Assembly (NCBI GenBank): GCA_964384205.1
Contig: CAYLKS010000006.1
Location: forward strand, 18,096-82,095
DNA: 64,000 nucleotides
Reading direction: 5' to 3'
Source: CAYLKS01 sp964384205 [NCBI: uncultured bacterium]
GTDB taxonomy: Bacteria > JAGOEH01
This document shows positions 36,101 through 45,088 of the stretch, one piece after another. Under the pieces are notes generated by a model, which was not told where the DNA came from, searched no databases, and saw only the letters and a program-made list of their open reading frames with translations. Each line of letters begins with the position of its first letter. Position 1 is the stretch's first letter. The position numbers were made by a program, and so were the translations under genes.

Positions 36101-36381
36101 CTCACCGGGATAATAAAAACATTATTCCCTCCAAAATATTGCCCTGTAAAAGCAATCATTTTACCATCCGGTGAAAATTTAGGATGTGTTTCCATTCCAA
36201 TATGAGATGTTAACCGAGTAGCAAAACCTCCATTCTCATCAACAACATATATATCATTATTATAGCAAAATACTATTTTACCATTTTCAATATCCGGATA
36301 CTGAAAAAACCTAACATCCTTATTTTCTGCATAACTCAAAAATACAGAAAATATCACGAATAGCATTAATAACTTTTTCAT
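33175..36381 (-). CDS. tricorn-like secreted protease (WD40-like, PDZ, S41)
   Basis: 1068 residues from the second of two adjacent ATGs, which is better spaced from GGGAGG. Signal peptide 1-19. Two series of PD40/beta-propeller repeats (SPDGKMIAFTG, TPDGKNILFSS, SPDGKKLLF, SPDGKYIAFIS, SPDSKKIIYS) fill about 25-530; a lysine-rich stretch (about 540-555) separates the halves; then a tricorn C1-like region with LNASHQGARGG (Ser-His), a PDZ domain, and the S41 core with SYSDAEVFPRAF (nucleophile Ser) and a late Glu. Cuts peptides into small pieces. Tricorn proper is cytoplasmic; this form is exported. Last gene of the 43848-33175 run. Confidence 0.9.
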   Translation of the reverse strand: MKKLLMLFVIFSVFLSYAENKDVRFFQYPDIENGKIVFCYNNDIYVVDENGGFATRLTSHIGMETHPKFSPDGKMIAFTGQYFGGNNVFIIPVSGGDPVQLTFYNDPSTVVDWTPDGKNILFSSRRNSFSRFFTKFFLVGVDGKFPKEVPVDKGTMGMFSPDGKKLLFNRHSYSFWWWKRYKGSANLDLWIYDFDTKKFTQLTDYQGNDMWPMWGYDGYYFVSDRDGIANIYKYSPETKEITKITDMKNDGVSWPSIDSKGERIVFLNDGKIYKLDLRTKEVKEINIQLQADSHIDLVEYYTPKRFSYMFDLSPSGKRVVSSIRGEVISFPAKNGIIRNYTNSSGARDKLCTWSPDGKYIAFISDMDGEEELYIVDQLNKSKAKKLTNTGNFKYALLWSPDSKKIIYSTNDRKLYYYDLKLNKSILVDTSCVDRLTDFDWSPDSKWIVYIKPMKNYATNIYFYNLDDNKIRKLDLSEDFYDNPRFTKDGKGLIYFRAALYSPSVKFAYYMALQKSSTPFFKEELDEEVLDKGNKKDKKKDKKDSKKTVKPVKIDFKGIEDRIELIKKFSGKIDYLALTDKYYYFLKLKRGFWRSIFRSVSLYYYDVKHKKIKEVYKDVDNYVIAAKGEKLGVYSRGKIFLIDVGKTYVDKGGKGTEVSISDVKIKLDHKEEWHQIFDEAWRMVKYNFYDENYHGVNWDSIGKYYRKFLPYIKSRQELNILIQKMVGELNASHQGARGGDYYGNNYKKPHYNLGLLGATFEPDEKNGLYRIKHIYNGDASIRYRSPLDAYYHDIKEGDYLLAINGYKITTKDNPYYYMFLIGSKAKMTISYNSKPSEQGAKEIVIDPIVSEINLRYKEWVDKNTKLVDSLSNGQIGYMHLPDMVGNGLNIFKKKIKEYRYKQGIIIDVRYNGGGGIDPQLIDYLEKQKYMTTRERYGFLQERPEDGFYGKIVVLINEYSYSDAEVFPRAFQIRKLGKVIGVPTLGFVIAVTEHRMIDGGSVRKTFVGIWDNEGKMMESKGVQPDILVYNKPEEELKGIDSQLLKAIEVLKADIKKDPRKFDYPHEIEPR

Positions 36382-36391
36382 CATTCCTCCC

Positions 36392-37774
36392 TTAATTAAA
36401 ATTCAAAGAAACATTAAACATAAATTTATTACAAAATGAACTATTAATAAAATAAATATCATACTTAAATCCAACCATATAAATACCCCATCTAACTACA
36501 GAAGAAATACCAGAATACCTAACATCATTAAAATCAAAAAATTTACTATTCTTAATATATCCAACATTAAAAGCAACATCTATATCCAAAAACTCTGTTA
36601 TTTTACGATTAACTGCAACTGTATTACTAAAAGATACTTCCCTTTTTCTATAAAAAAACGATCCTATATAATCACTATATTTATCATCTGTATACGCAAA
36701 ATTTAACTGATTATAATAATTTGTTAAAATTCCTTTATCTATCTTTAAAGATAAACTAAAACCTCCTTTTTTTAATACTTCCTCTTGATATAAAAAATTG
36801 TAATCATATGATCTTGTCCAATTATTAGAATAAGAATAATAAATTCTACTCATAATATTATCATCATATTTAAATGTAAAATCATAAAAAATACTATCTA
36901 TGCTGGCCAATCCCCAATAATTCTTACTTAATTTACCATCCCAAATTTTGTATTTATTATAAATATAAGATATTTTACTACCAATAGCTTTCCCATTATT
37001 AAAATTATGAATAAAACCAATATCAAAAACATTGAAATCATTTTTTTCAAAACCATTAAATGAAGAAGAAGTTCTTTTTTTAAAAACATTTTCCCCTAAC
37101 TTTATAAACACCTCTGGATTAGAAAGTTCTTTTACAGCAACTAATTTAGATTTTTTCAAACCACTCCCTATTTTCACAAAAATCTCATTCTTATCAGTTA
37201 AATAAGTAAAACATATATAATACGAAAATAATATATTAAAGGTTTCAGCCTTCACATAATTATCTTTTAAAAAATTAGAAATACCATAACTAACTTCTGG
37301 CGAAATTACAATTTTTTTTATTTTATAACTCACAGAATTATTAAGATAAAATCTATTACCTCCCAATGAACCAGAGGTAGTATCTGTAAATAAAAACGGC
37401 ATATCATAAGGATTAATTTCCAGAGAATGCTTCATTTTTAAATCAGAATTATCAACCTCAAACCTACCATTAAAAAACAACTTATCATTTATTTTTGTTC
37501 TTTGCAAATAAGAAATACTCAATCTATTAACATTATATGGATTATAAAATCTATGAACTGGATTATAATCATAGTAATATCCTGTTTCTATCATCTTTTT
37601 TAAATAATTTGTATCTACAAAAATCCCAGAACTAATATCATAATAATCTTCAATATTAAAATCATTCTCACTATCATCAAAATTTAAAATACCTCCTGTA
37701 AAAAAAATCCTTTTTTCATTAGCCCTTATTATAATAGATAATATAAATATTAATAAAAATAATTTTATTCTCAT
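36392..37774 (-). CDS. outer-membrane beta-barrel protein (DUF6850-like)
   Basis: 460 residues. Signal peptide 1-18, then alternating amphipathic strands rich in Tyr, Asn and Phe to a C-terminal aromatic strand (FMFNVSLNFN), typical of a barrel. No enzyme motif. It overlaps the DUF4876-like gene by 4 nt and follows a TonB receptor. In Bacteroidota, as I recall, DUF4876 proteins, DUF6850 barrels and a TonB receptor occur together; that memory, not a search, is the basis of the family name. Function unknown; presumably part of an uptake or surface complex. Confidence 0.6.
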   Translation of the reverse strand: MRIKLFLLIFILSIIIRANEKRIFFTGGILNFDDSENDFNIEDYYDISSGIFVDTNYLKKMIETGYYYDYNPVHRFYNPYNVNRLSISYLQRTKINDKLFFNGRFEVDNSDLKMKHSLEINPYDMPFLFTDTTSGSLGGNRFYLNNSVSYKIKKIVISPEVSYGISNFLKDNYVKAETFNILFSYYICFTYLTDKNEIFVKIGSGLKKSKLVAVKELSNPEVFIKLGENVFKKRTSSSFNGFEKNDFNVFDIGFIHNFNNGKAIGSKISYIYNKYKIWDGKLSKNYWGLASIDSIFYDFTFKYDDNIMSRIYYSYSNNWTRSYDYNFLYQEEVLKKGGFSLSLKIDKGILTNYYNQLNFAYTDDKYSDYIGSFFYRKREVSFSNTVAVNRKITEFLDIDVAFNVGYIKNSKFFDFNDVRYSGISSVVRWGIYMVGFKYDIYFINSSFCNKFMFNVSLNFN

Positions 37775-38889
37775 TCTTGATACCCGGGTGTAGGTTTTAA
37801 TAAAATTTTAAAATCAATTGAAGAATTATTCGTATCAAAACCTGGCATAATCCTTTGCATAGATTTACCGGAATAAGAATTAATACCAACTCCTGTAAAC
37901 CCTTTATCAACTCTACTATCTAAAGTCTTCAAGGAGGTTGAACTCGATTGATATTCTACCCCATCAATAATTGTCTCTATTGCAATCCCATCTTCCACAC
38001 CTAATGGATATTTTGAGTTTTCATCTGGCACTGCATCCTCTCCTGTACATAATAAAATTATATCAGAAGTTCCTGCATACATAAAATCAGAAGAATAATC
38101 ATCTCTCAAACAAATTATATTAGGAACAGATGGGGTATCATAATCAGCATAATCTTTTTTATTAACAAATTCCCAATCGGCATGACTTAAATCAACACTA
38201 TTCGGTACATATTCAGTATGATCTCGTGCATCTGTTGCAAGTATAACAAATTGATGTGGATATATAGGATAATCTCCTTTCGTTCTATTATATAACTTTG
38301 ATACTGGCTTTCCAGGAAACCTCCATGCATGCACAAAATTTTCAAGTTGGCCATCATTATCAATATCAGAACACGCCTGCACATTTCCGCCACCTCTTAC
38401 AATAATCATTCCATCAAGATATAATGTATCATCACTTGCATTATATAACTCTATAAATTGATCATGATAATATAATATATCATTTTGCGACCACGCTGCA
38501 AATATTTCATTAATTTTTATTCCAGGTTCTATTAAAAAAGCAGTAAAAACAGTATCAACTGTTTGAGATGACATAATATTTATACTTCCACCACCACCAA
38601 TATAACGATTATTGAGATATATTTTATTGAAACTAATAGTATATAACCCAGATATTAAATTATTAAAAGAAATTTCTCCATCTTCATTTGTATAGCCATT
38701 ATAAACTCTAAGCTCTGATTTAGCTTCTACATAAGTAGAATCAGGACTTACTGTTACACTGCTATCCAATTTAGAATAATCAATTTTAATATTTAAAATT
38801 CCATTCCCCTCTTTTTTAGCTGGCTTCTCCAGTCTATCACAATACATAAAAAATGTAACTAATAAAAAAATAATATAATACCTTTTCAT
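37771..38889 (-). CDS. DUF4876-like secreted or lipid-anchored protein
   Basis: 372 residues. N-terminal hydrophobic segment with Cys18 (FMYCDR), a weak lipobox. Residues about 25-125 look like a small carboxypeptidase-regulatory-like/Ig domain (DGEISFNNLISGLYTISF). About 128-372: lamin-tail-like DUF4876 region (IKINEIFAAWSQND, YHDQFIELYNASDDTLYLDGM, HQFVILATDARDH, SMQRIMPGFDTNNSSIDF). Between the TonB receptor (10-bp gap) and the barrel gene (4-nt overlap), so the three probably act together. Substrate unknown. Confidence 0.65.
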   Translation of the reverse strand: MKRYYIIFLLVTFFMYCDRLEKPAKKEGNGILNIKIDYSKLDSSVTVSPDSTYVEAKSELRVYNGYTNEDGEISFNNLISGLYTISFNKIYLNNRYIGGGGSINIMSSQTVDTVFTAFLIEPGIKINEIFAAWSQNDILYYHDQFIELYNASDDTLYLDGMIIVRGGGNVQACSDIDNDGQLENFVHAWRFPGKPVSKLYNRTKGDYPIYPHQFVILATDARDHTEYVPNSVDLSHADWEFVNKKDYADYDTPSVPNIICLRDDYSSDFMYAGTSDIILLCTGEDAVPDENSKYPLGVEDGIAIETIIDGVEYQSSSTSLKTLDSRVDKGFTGVGINSYSGKSMQRIMPGFDTNNSSIDFKILLKPTPGYQE

Positions 38890-38899
38890 ATTTTATCCT

Positions 38900-41383
38900 T
38901 TAAAAATCATCTAAATAACCACTAATTTCCAGTCCAAAATTAATTCCAGAAGCTCGAGTATAATAAACCTCATAATACTTATGGTAATAGTTCCCATCTT
39001 CGTCAAACAAATTATTAACATAAAAAGAAAATTCAAAACTCTTAATTATAGATTTTGTTACAGTCAAATCCCAAAGAAAATAACCCGGTCTTCGATACCA
39101 ATTATTTTTCCATTCTTCACCAGGAGAAGGATATAAATCATTCGTTCTATTTCTTTCATAAACTATATATTGTCCCGTTAAAGTAAACCACACTCCTATT
39201 TTTTTAGATACATAATGAATATAAAATTTAGAAATTAATTCATCTTTTTCAGGTTTAGAAGGATAGTGCCATGTCGGTTCTCCAATTGATATATCCGGAT
39301 GTATATGGTATGTTAAAGTATCAGTATAAACTTTAGAATATCTATAATTCAGAGAAAACAAAAAATTAATTCCACGATATGATGAAGTTTTAACAATAGA
39401 TTCAATACCATAATTAATTGCTTTACCTAAATTCTTATAAACTCTAAAATATTCTGACTTTGTAGATAAAGGATTGTCAAAAAAATCTATAGGATATTGC
39501 ATAGAAACCGGCGTCTTTTTTCTAAAATTTTTATAAACATTAACCCTTAAAGATAATATTTTCTTTATTTTAAAATCAAGGCCTGCTTCATATTTATCCT
39601 CATAATACCCTTTTAAATTTTTATTTGAGCCATCAATACCATATGTTTGTACATCCATAGTAATAGTATCCACAAATGAATAATATCTCTTTTGTGAATA
39701 AATATACCCAAAAGGCGGAACTTTTGCAGTTTTACCAAACCCTATTCTTAAAACTAAATCATTTAATAAATTATATTTAAAATTTACTCTTGGAGACAAA
39801 AATGTCCCCTGGTTCGTTTTATCAGGAAATTTATCAACTCCAAAAAAATCCACTCTCATACCATATTTCAAAGAAAAATCATTTAACAACCGCCCTGTAG
39901 TCTCATTTTCAACATAAAATGCAATATTTGTCATCCCTGGAAACCAATTATAAGAAAAGGAACGTTTAGGACTATACTGACCATAATAATTTTTTTCTTC
40001 ATTAATTATAACTCCATCTCCACGATTAACATCATACTTCAATGAATTTCCAATCAATAATACATTATAAAACTTGCCTGTATAAAATTTATAATGAATA
40101 TCAAAATCATAACCTGGATTATAAATCATTCCTTTTTCATATACTTCCCCAATATAAGAAGTTGGATCTGCCTGAACCAGTTTTGATTTATAAATATCCT
40201 TTTTTTTCATATTAAAATAACCATTAAAAAATAACTTTAAGTCCTTAGTAGGCTTATAATAAAATTTCAATGAATTAGAAGAAATAAAACCATGATTATA
40301 CGTCTTTTCCCTTAAATAATCTGTTGGTTTTTCATCATCAAATATTCGTGTAAAAATAAAATTATATTCTACAGAAAATTTATTATCAAAAAAAGATCTT
40401 CTCAACTTAACATTAGTAGAGACTCTCTGCCATTCATCTCCTTTTTTTCTTAAGTCTCTCTCGCTATAAGCATAATTTATCATAAAATTAAAAAAATAAT
40501 CTTTTATCTTTTTACCTATTAGAAAAGACAAATCCTTTGTATCTCTACTATATTTAAATTTCAATTTTGGTCTTAAAGGCTTATCTTTTAATTTTACTTT
40601 AACAATACCCTCTGCTACATCTCCATATTTAACAGAAGGGACCCCCTGAATAACTTCTATTTTATCGATATTGTCAGCAGGTATTAATCTTAAATCTAAT
40701 CCTTCATTAGCATTTTGCTGTACTGTTCCCCCGGTATTAACACCACCAATATCAGCATTATTAGAAATCTGAACACCATCTACAATAACAGAAGTGCCAA
40801 AAGTCTCAATTTGAGAGCTAAATCCTCGCAAAGATGTTGTAATTTTACCTGACAACCCCACTTTACCTTTTCTTACAATCCCCGGAGCAAGTTTTAAAGC
40901 ATCTCCCAAACTTGAAGCCTGCAAATGTTCAATTTCACCAGATTTAATTTCAAATGTAGTAGATAAACTATCATTAATTATAGGAGAGGTAGCTGTTACA
41001 TCTATCGTGCCTAAAGAAAATGTTCTTTGAATATCACTACTGCATCTTCCCAATAAAACTTCTACTTCAGTAGTATCATGGGCTTTTATAAAAATATCTT
41101 TCTTTATAAGAAGTCCATAACCAGTTTTATCAAATTCTATATTGTATGTTCCCTCTGGTATTCTTCTTATAAAAAACTCTCCATTTGCATCAGAAAATGT
41201 CAGATAAGAGGATTTCTTTATTTTAATAATTACATCAGGGATCTTTTGTCCACTTTTCTCATCAATTACAACCCCTTTTAAACAACCATAATTGTATTTG
41301 TATTTACGAACTCGTCGTTTTTTTTGAGCTGATATATTAAGACAAAATAAGATTAATAACAAAAAAATTAATAATTTTTTCAT
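38900..41383 (-). CDS. TonB-dependent receptor
   Basis: 827 residues. Signal peptide 1-19 (NISAQ), a basic stretch, carboxypeptidase-regulatory-like domain about 33-110 (GVVIDEKSGQKIPDV, DANGEFFIRRIPEGTYNIEF), plug about 130-245 (LGDALKLAPGIVRKG, TTSLRGFSSQIETFGTSV, IDKIEVIQGVPSVKYG), then a TonB barrel to a final aromatic strand. Imports a large ligand across the outer membrane with energy from TonB. Start overlaps the SUMF1-like gene stop by 4 nt. No sugar-specific SusD-like partner is present, so iron or another chelate, or peptides, are possible ligands. Confidence 0.92.
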   Translation of the reverse strand: MKKLLIFLLLILFCLNISAQKKRRVRKYKYNYGCLKGVVIDEKSGQKIPDVIIKIKKSSYLTFSDANGEFFIRRIPEGTYNIEFDKTGYGLLIKKDIFIKAHDTTEVEVLLGRCSSDIQRTFSLGTIDVTATSPIINDSLSTTFEIKSGEIEHLQASSLGDALKLAPGIVRKGKVGLSGKITTSLRGFSSQIETFGTSVIVDGVQISNNADIGGVNTGGTVQQNANEGLDLRLIPADNIDKIEVIQGVPSVKYGDVAEGIVKVKLKDKPLRPKLKFKYSRDTKDLSFLIGKKIKDYFFNFMINYAYSERDLRKKGDEWQRVSTNVKLRRSFFDNKFSVEYNFIFTRIFDDEKPTDYLREKTYNHGFISSNSLKFYYKPTKDLKLFFNGYFNMKKKDIYKSKLVQADPTSYIGEVYEKGMIYNPGYDFDIHYKFYTGKFYNVLLIGNSLKYDVNRGDGVIINEEKNYYGQYSPKRSFSYNWFPGMTNIAFYVENETTGRLLNDFSLKYGMRVDFFGVDKFPDKTNQGTFLSPRVNFKYNLLNDLVLRIGFGKTAKVPPFGYIYSQKRYYSFVDTITMDVQTYGIDGSNKNLKGYYEDKYEAGLDFKIKKILSLRVNVYKNFRKKTPVSMQYPIDFFDNPLSTKSEYFRVYKNLGKAINYGIESIVKTSSYRGINFLFSLNYRYSKVYTDTLTYHIHPDISIGEPTWHYPSKPEKDELISKFYIHYVSKKIGVWFTLTGQYIVYERNRTNDLYPSPGEEWKNNWYRRPGYFLWDLTVTKSIIKSFEFSFYVNNLFDEDGNYYHKYYEVYYTRASGINFGLEISGYLDDF

Positions 41384-42408
41384 GGTTCAATCACAAACCT
41401 TATTCCTATATTATCATTTACAACTATTATATTAGGCCCAACAGCATGCCCTCGGTAATTTATCGGAAAAGCATTCCTATTAGTATTCCTATAATCTTTC
41501 TTTAAACATGGACCAAAATCACCACCTCTTACTACCTTGTAATAATGAGCTGGTGGCGTACTCGGACCTTCCGGATTTTTTATATTTGTTATATAAACCT
41601 CATAATAATAATTGCTCTTATACCAATCTCGACACCATTCCCATACATTTCCTATTAAATTATAAACCCCATATTGAGAAATTCCATTTTCATAAGCATA
41701 AACATAAGCAGCATAAACAAATCCATCTTCAAAATTATATCCATTAAATCTATTCTTATCAAAATCAGCTCCCCACGGATATCGATAGCCAATTCTATTA
41801 TCAGGCGCAGGATCAGACCATCTTGCCGCTTTTTCCCATTGTGCCTCAGTAGGAAGCTTAACATTTTTACCAATCTTTTTACCATACCAATTACAAAAAG
41901 CATTAGCCTCATACCAACTAATACCTATAACTGGTTTAAAATCCTCATTGGAAAACGGATCACTTTTATAAGGTGGCTCATATGAACTACTCCAGTATTT
42001 AGGCAATCTTTCTTGTAACGTATTTATAAAATTCCAACCTTCATCATCCCAATATTCCCTTTTATAATAACCACTATCCTTAACAAACTCATAATAAAAT
42101 AGGTTGCTTACCTCATATTTGCTAATATAAAAATCATCAACCCACACAGAATCATCATAAATAATTCTCGTTTTCCATTGTTTTTCATTTACATCAAAAT
42201 AAGTTACAGAAAATAATTCATCCAACTGATTATCTCTATATAAACTATCCCAACTATTCCCCCTTACAAAATAACCACCCGGAATAAACACGACTTCTTT
42301 CTGCTTGTCTAAAGAAAAATCCACCTCTAATTTCATATCAGTTGGCATCTTTGTATCGCAAGAAAAAGTTAAAAACATAAAAAAAATAAATACAATACAC
42401 CTTACCAT
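41380..42408 (-). CDS. SUMF1/formylglycine-generating-enzyme-fold lipoprotein
   Basis: 342 residues from the ATG at 42406-42408; a TTG at 42423 is the alternative and neither has a clear ribosome-binding site. Lipoprotein signal with Cys17 (FLTFSC). FGE-sulfatase fold: FIPGGYFVRG, FYISKYEVSN, PVIGISWYEANAFCNWYG, LPTEAQWEKAAR, GNVWEWCRDWY, VVRGGDFGPC ... RNTNRN ... GIRFV. The paired active-site cysteines of true formylglycine-generating enzymes are not evident, so a structural or binding role is more likely. GldJ/GldK-type proteins of gliding and type IX secretion use the same fold, but I cannot assign it to them. Confidence 0.75.
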   Translation of the reverse strand: MVRCIVFIFFMFLTFSCDTKMPTDMKLEVDFSLDKQKEVVFIPGGYFVRGNSWDSLYRDNQLDELFSVTYFDVNEKQWKTRIIYDDSVWVDDFYISKYEVSNLFYYEFVKDSGYYKREYWDDEGWNFINTLQERLPKYWSSSYEPPYKSDPFSNEDFKPVIGISWYEANAFCNWYGKKIGKNVKLPTEAQWEKAARWSDPAPDNRIGYRYPWGADFDKNRFNGYNFEDGFVYAAYVYAYENGISQYGVYNLIGNVWEWCRDWYKSNYYYEVYITNIKNPEGPSTPPAHYYKVVRGGDFGPCLKKDYRNTNRNAFPINYRGHAVGPNIIVVNDNIGIRFVIEP

Positions 42409-42474
42409 ATAATAACTATACAATAAATTTAAAAAAAATAAATATATTTTTATTAAAAATAAAACTATTCTTTT

Positions 42475-43848
42475 TTAAAATAAATTATAAAACCTAATAG
42501 AAAATTTTATATTCTCATCATCTCTATCATTTCTACGACTAACATCAAGCCTTATATTATCTTCAATAAAAAAGCCTAAACCTATATCTGTCTTTATTAA
42601 ATAATCATTAAATCCACTAAAAAAACTATCATATTTTCCAAAATTTTTATCAAATAAAGCAATTTCTCCGAATAAAACCACTTTATCCACACTAAAACTA
42701 AAAAAATCTTTTAATCGAAAAGCATATTCTACACTTCCATATAAAAATCTTGAACAGGCAAATTCTTTAAAATTATATGCTTTCAAAACATTATAACCAC
42801 CCAAATACATTGTCTTAAAATAAGGCAAATCACCTGTTGATGATTTAAATTTTACCCATAAACTCAACTCATCATAAAATGATAAAGCATATTTCATTTT
42901 TAAATCTAAACCTCCCATACTATAATCATAATCACTATCAAAAGACTTCTCAAAATCCATACCCAAGTATATAAGTTTATTTGGTTTTAATTTAAAATCA
43001 GCATAAAAAGTTTTAAGATGTATGTCTGGAAAATCAACATTTTCTTTAAATTTTTTATTACCTCCAAAAATTGACCAATTAGTATGCTTTTTTACACCTT
43101 TATATGTGTCATCATCATATGATAATGTATATGAAAACAGATTATTTTTGCCCTTAATAAAAACACTTCCCCCTCTTCTATTAAAGTAATCAAAATAGTC
43201 TTCCTTAATTAATATAGAAGAAAGTGTATTTTCATTTAAAGAGTAAAGCCAGTAATCATTGGACATTACTTTATCCTGAAAAGAAAGTCCTATTCCGTTA
43301 TTTTTATAAATTTTCCTCATCAATTGAACTTTATAATCTAATTTCTTATTAGCAAAACCGTAACCAATCTCAAAATATGGGTATATTATATAATCTATTT
43401 TTTCATCATCATATAAATCTTTACCATAATAAAAATTAATAAATATCCCTTGAACTCTATTATAAATAAAATTGCAATTAAAAGAAGGCTTATGATATTT
43501 CCTATAATATCTTCTATATCGATAATTTTCATTTTTACTGATAGTTACATTTTTATTTGCCTCATTATAAAAGAATATAGAACCAAAAACTCTGGAAGTA
43601 TCACTTAATATTAACTTTCCATTATAAACTATAATATTACCATGAATATCTTTATCTATAAAAAATTCTCCATCTGTCAAAAGTATAGTTTTATTATCTG
43701 AACTATAAATATTATTTAATGAATCAAAAATTACACTTTTCTTTAAATTAAAAAATTCAGATAAAACATCATATAATGTTGGATCTGCTGCCAAAATAAA
43801 ATTACTACTAAATAAAATTATAAATAAACCAATGTAAAAAAACCTCAT
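42475..43848 (-). CDS. outer-membrane barrel of the Omp85/surface-antigen type
   Basis: 457 residues from the ATG at 43846-43848 (GGAGGAA upstream, inside a frame that continues to 43860). Signal peptide 1-20 (ILAAD). Residues about 25-105 have repeated short beta units (TILLTDGEFFI, GNIIVYNGKLIL). The rest is a barrel; LGGYNVLKAYNFKEFACSRFLYGSVEYAFRL in two parts (LGGYNVLKAY and SRFLYGSVEYAF) resembles the LRGY loop region of Omp85 barrels, and the chain ends in Phe. No POTRA domain is obvious. Upstream of the SUMF1-like gene by 66 bp; it may start the operon. Confidence 0.55.
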   Translation of the reverse strand: MRFFYIGLFIILFSSNFILAADPTLYDVLSEFFNLKKSVIFDSLNNIYSSDNKTILLTDGEFFIDKDIHGNIIVYNGKLILSDTSRVFGSIFFYNEANKNVTISKNENYRYRRYYRKYHKPSFNCNFIYNRVQGIFINFYYGKDLYDDEKIDYIIYPYFEIGYGFANKKLDYKVQLMRKIYKNNGIGLSFQDKVMSNDYWLYSLNENTLSSILIKEDYFDYFNRRGGSVFIKGKNNLFSYTLSYDDDTYKGVKKHTNWSIFGGNKKFKENVDFPDIHLKTFYADFKLKPNKLIYLGMDFEKSFDSDYDYSMGGLDLKMKYALSFYDELSLWVKFKSSTGDLPYFKTMYLGGYNVLKAYNFKEFACSRFLYGSVEYAFRLKDFFSFSVDKVVLFGEIALFDKNFGKYDSFFSGFNDYLIKTDIGLGFFIEDNIRLDVSRRNDRDDENIKFSIRFYNLF

Positions 43849-43945
43849 AATTTCCTCCATTTTTTCCCTCTTTATAATTATTACGAATGACTTCTCTTCC
43901 TTGTTTCAATATTTTTTTTAAAAGTTATTTTTTTCTTACTTAAAT

Positions 43946-43974
43946 TTGACAAATACCAAAAAATTGTCTAATTA
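43946..43974 (+). promoter_or_regulatory. sigma-70 promoter of the dehydrogenase-butyrate kinase operon
   Basis: TTGACA (43946-43951), exactly 17 nt, TAATTA (43969-43974). Leader about 22 nt with GGGAGGA before ATG 44003. Confidence 0.78.
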
Positions 43975-44002
43975 AAAATAGATAACAAAGGGAGGAATAA
44001 AT

Positions 44003-45073
44003 ATGAAAATTTTCGAAGAAATGGAAAAAAGAGGCCACGAAGAGCTGATATTCAGCTATATTGATGATGTAGATTTAAAACTAATGATCGGGATACATGA
44101 TACCACTCTTGGTAGAACATTAGGTGGTTTACGAATGAAGAATTATATAAATGAAGAAAATGCAATATCAGAAGTTTTAAAATTATCCGAAATACAAACT
44201 TATCAATGTGCAGCTGCAGATATTGACAGTGGTGGCTCTACTGTTCTCGCTATTGGTAATCCAAAATCAGATAAAACAGAATCTTATTTCAGAGCAATAG
44301 GAAGATTGATTGAAAGTTTAAAAGGAAGAGTATACATTTTCCCTGATTTAGGAACAGATTCAGCAGATTTTAAGTATATCCAACGAGAAACAGATTATAC
44401 CATTTTTAAAAATAGAATAAAAGATAACCAGAAAATTTCGGCAGAAATTACAGCTAATGGAGTATATTGGGGTATAAAAGCATGTGCAAAATTCAAATTT
44501 GGAACATCATCTTTATCTGGCCTTACTTTCTCTATTCAAGGGCTTGGTAAAGTAGGTAAACAAATCGTAGATTTTCTTAAATCTGAAGAAGATGTACATA
44601 TAATAGTAACGGACTTAGCTTATGATAATATCAAAGAAGTGAATGATAAATACCCGGATATAGAAGTGGTAAAACCCGAAGAAATTCTTGAGAAAAAAGT
44701 CGATTGTTTTGTGCCCTGCGCTTCTGGTTTTATAATAAATGAAAAAAATATTGATAGCCTCAAATGCAAAATTATTGCAGGTGCTGCCTATAATATATTC
44801 ACCGATGAATCTTTAATTAAAAAAATTCATGAAAAAGATATTTTATATGCCCCTGATTTTATCATAGCAGCAGGTGATTCCTTCTTAGTTGACGATGAAT
44901 TAAAATTATCAGATGTTGTAAAAGCAAAAGAAGACACTCAAATAATCTATAATGTTATGTTAAATATCCTAAATTCTGCAAAAATTAAAAATATTACTCC
45001 TTACGAACATGCAATAGAATTAGCAATAGATAGGTACGAAAAAATAGATAAAATTAAAAATATTTTATGCTAA
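44003..45073 (+). CDS. leucine-dehydrogenase paralog lacking both active-site lysines
   Basis: 356 residues, full family length and colinear with known leucine dehydrogenases. NAD-binding domain from about 150 (GLTFSIQGLGKVGKQIVDFL). The family uses Lys68 and Lys80 (TYK and GGGK motifs) for substrate binding and catalysis; here position 68 is Gln (TYQCAAAD) and 80 is Thr (SGGST). Asp115 is kept (FPDLG). The later ANN and NAGG motifs are also changed (AAYN, AAGD). It is therefore unlikely to be an ordinary amino-acid dehydrogenase; a regulatory or heteromer subunit is possible. First gene of a three-gene operon with butyrate kinase. Confidence 0.85.
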   Translation: MKIFEEMEKRGHEELIFSYIDDVDLKLMIGIHDTTLGRTLGGLRMKNYINEENAISEVLKLSEIQTYQCAAADIDSGGSTVLAIGNPKSDKTESYFRAIGRLIESLKGRVYIFPDLGTDSADFKYIQRETDYTIFKNRIKDNQKISAEITANGVYWGIKACAKFKFGTSSLSGLTFSIQGLGKVGKQIVDFLKSEEDVHIIVTDLAYDNIKEVNDKYPDIEVVKPEEILEKKVDCFVPCASGFIINEKNIDSLKCKIIAGAAYNIFTDESLIKKIHEKDILYAPDFIIAAGDSFLVDDELKLSDVVKAKEDTQIIYNVMLNILNSAKIKNITPYEHAIELAIDRYEKIDKIKNILC

Positions 45074-45088
45074 AACAGGAGAATTATC

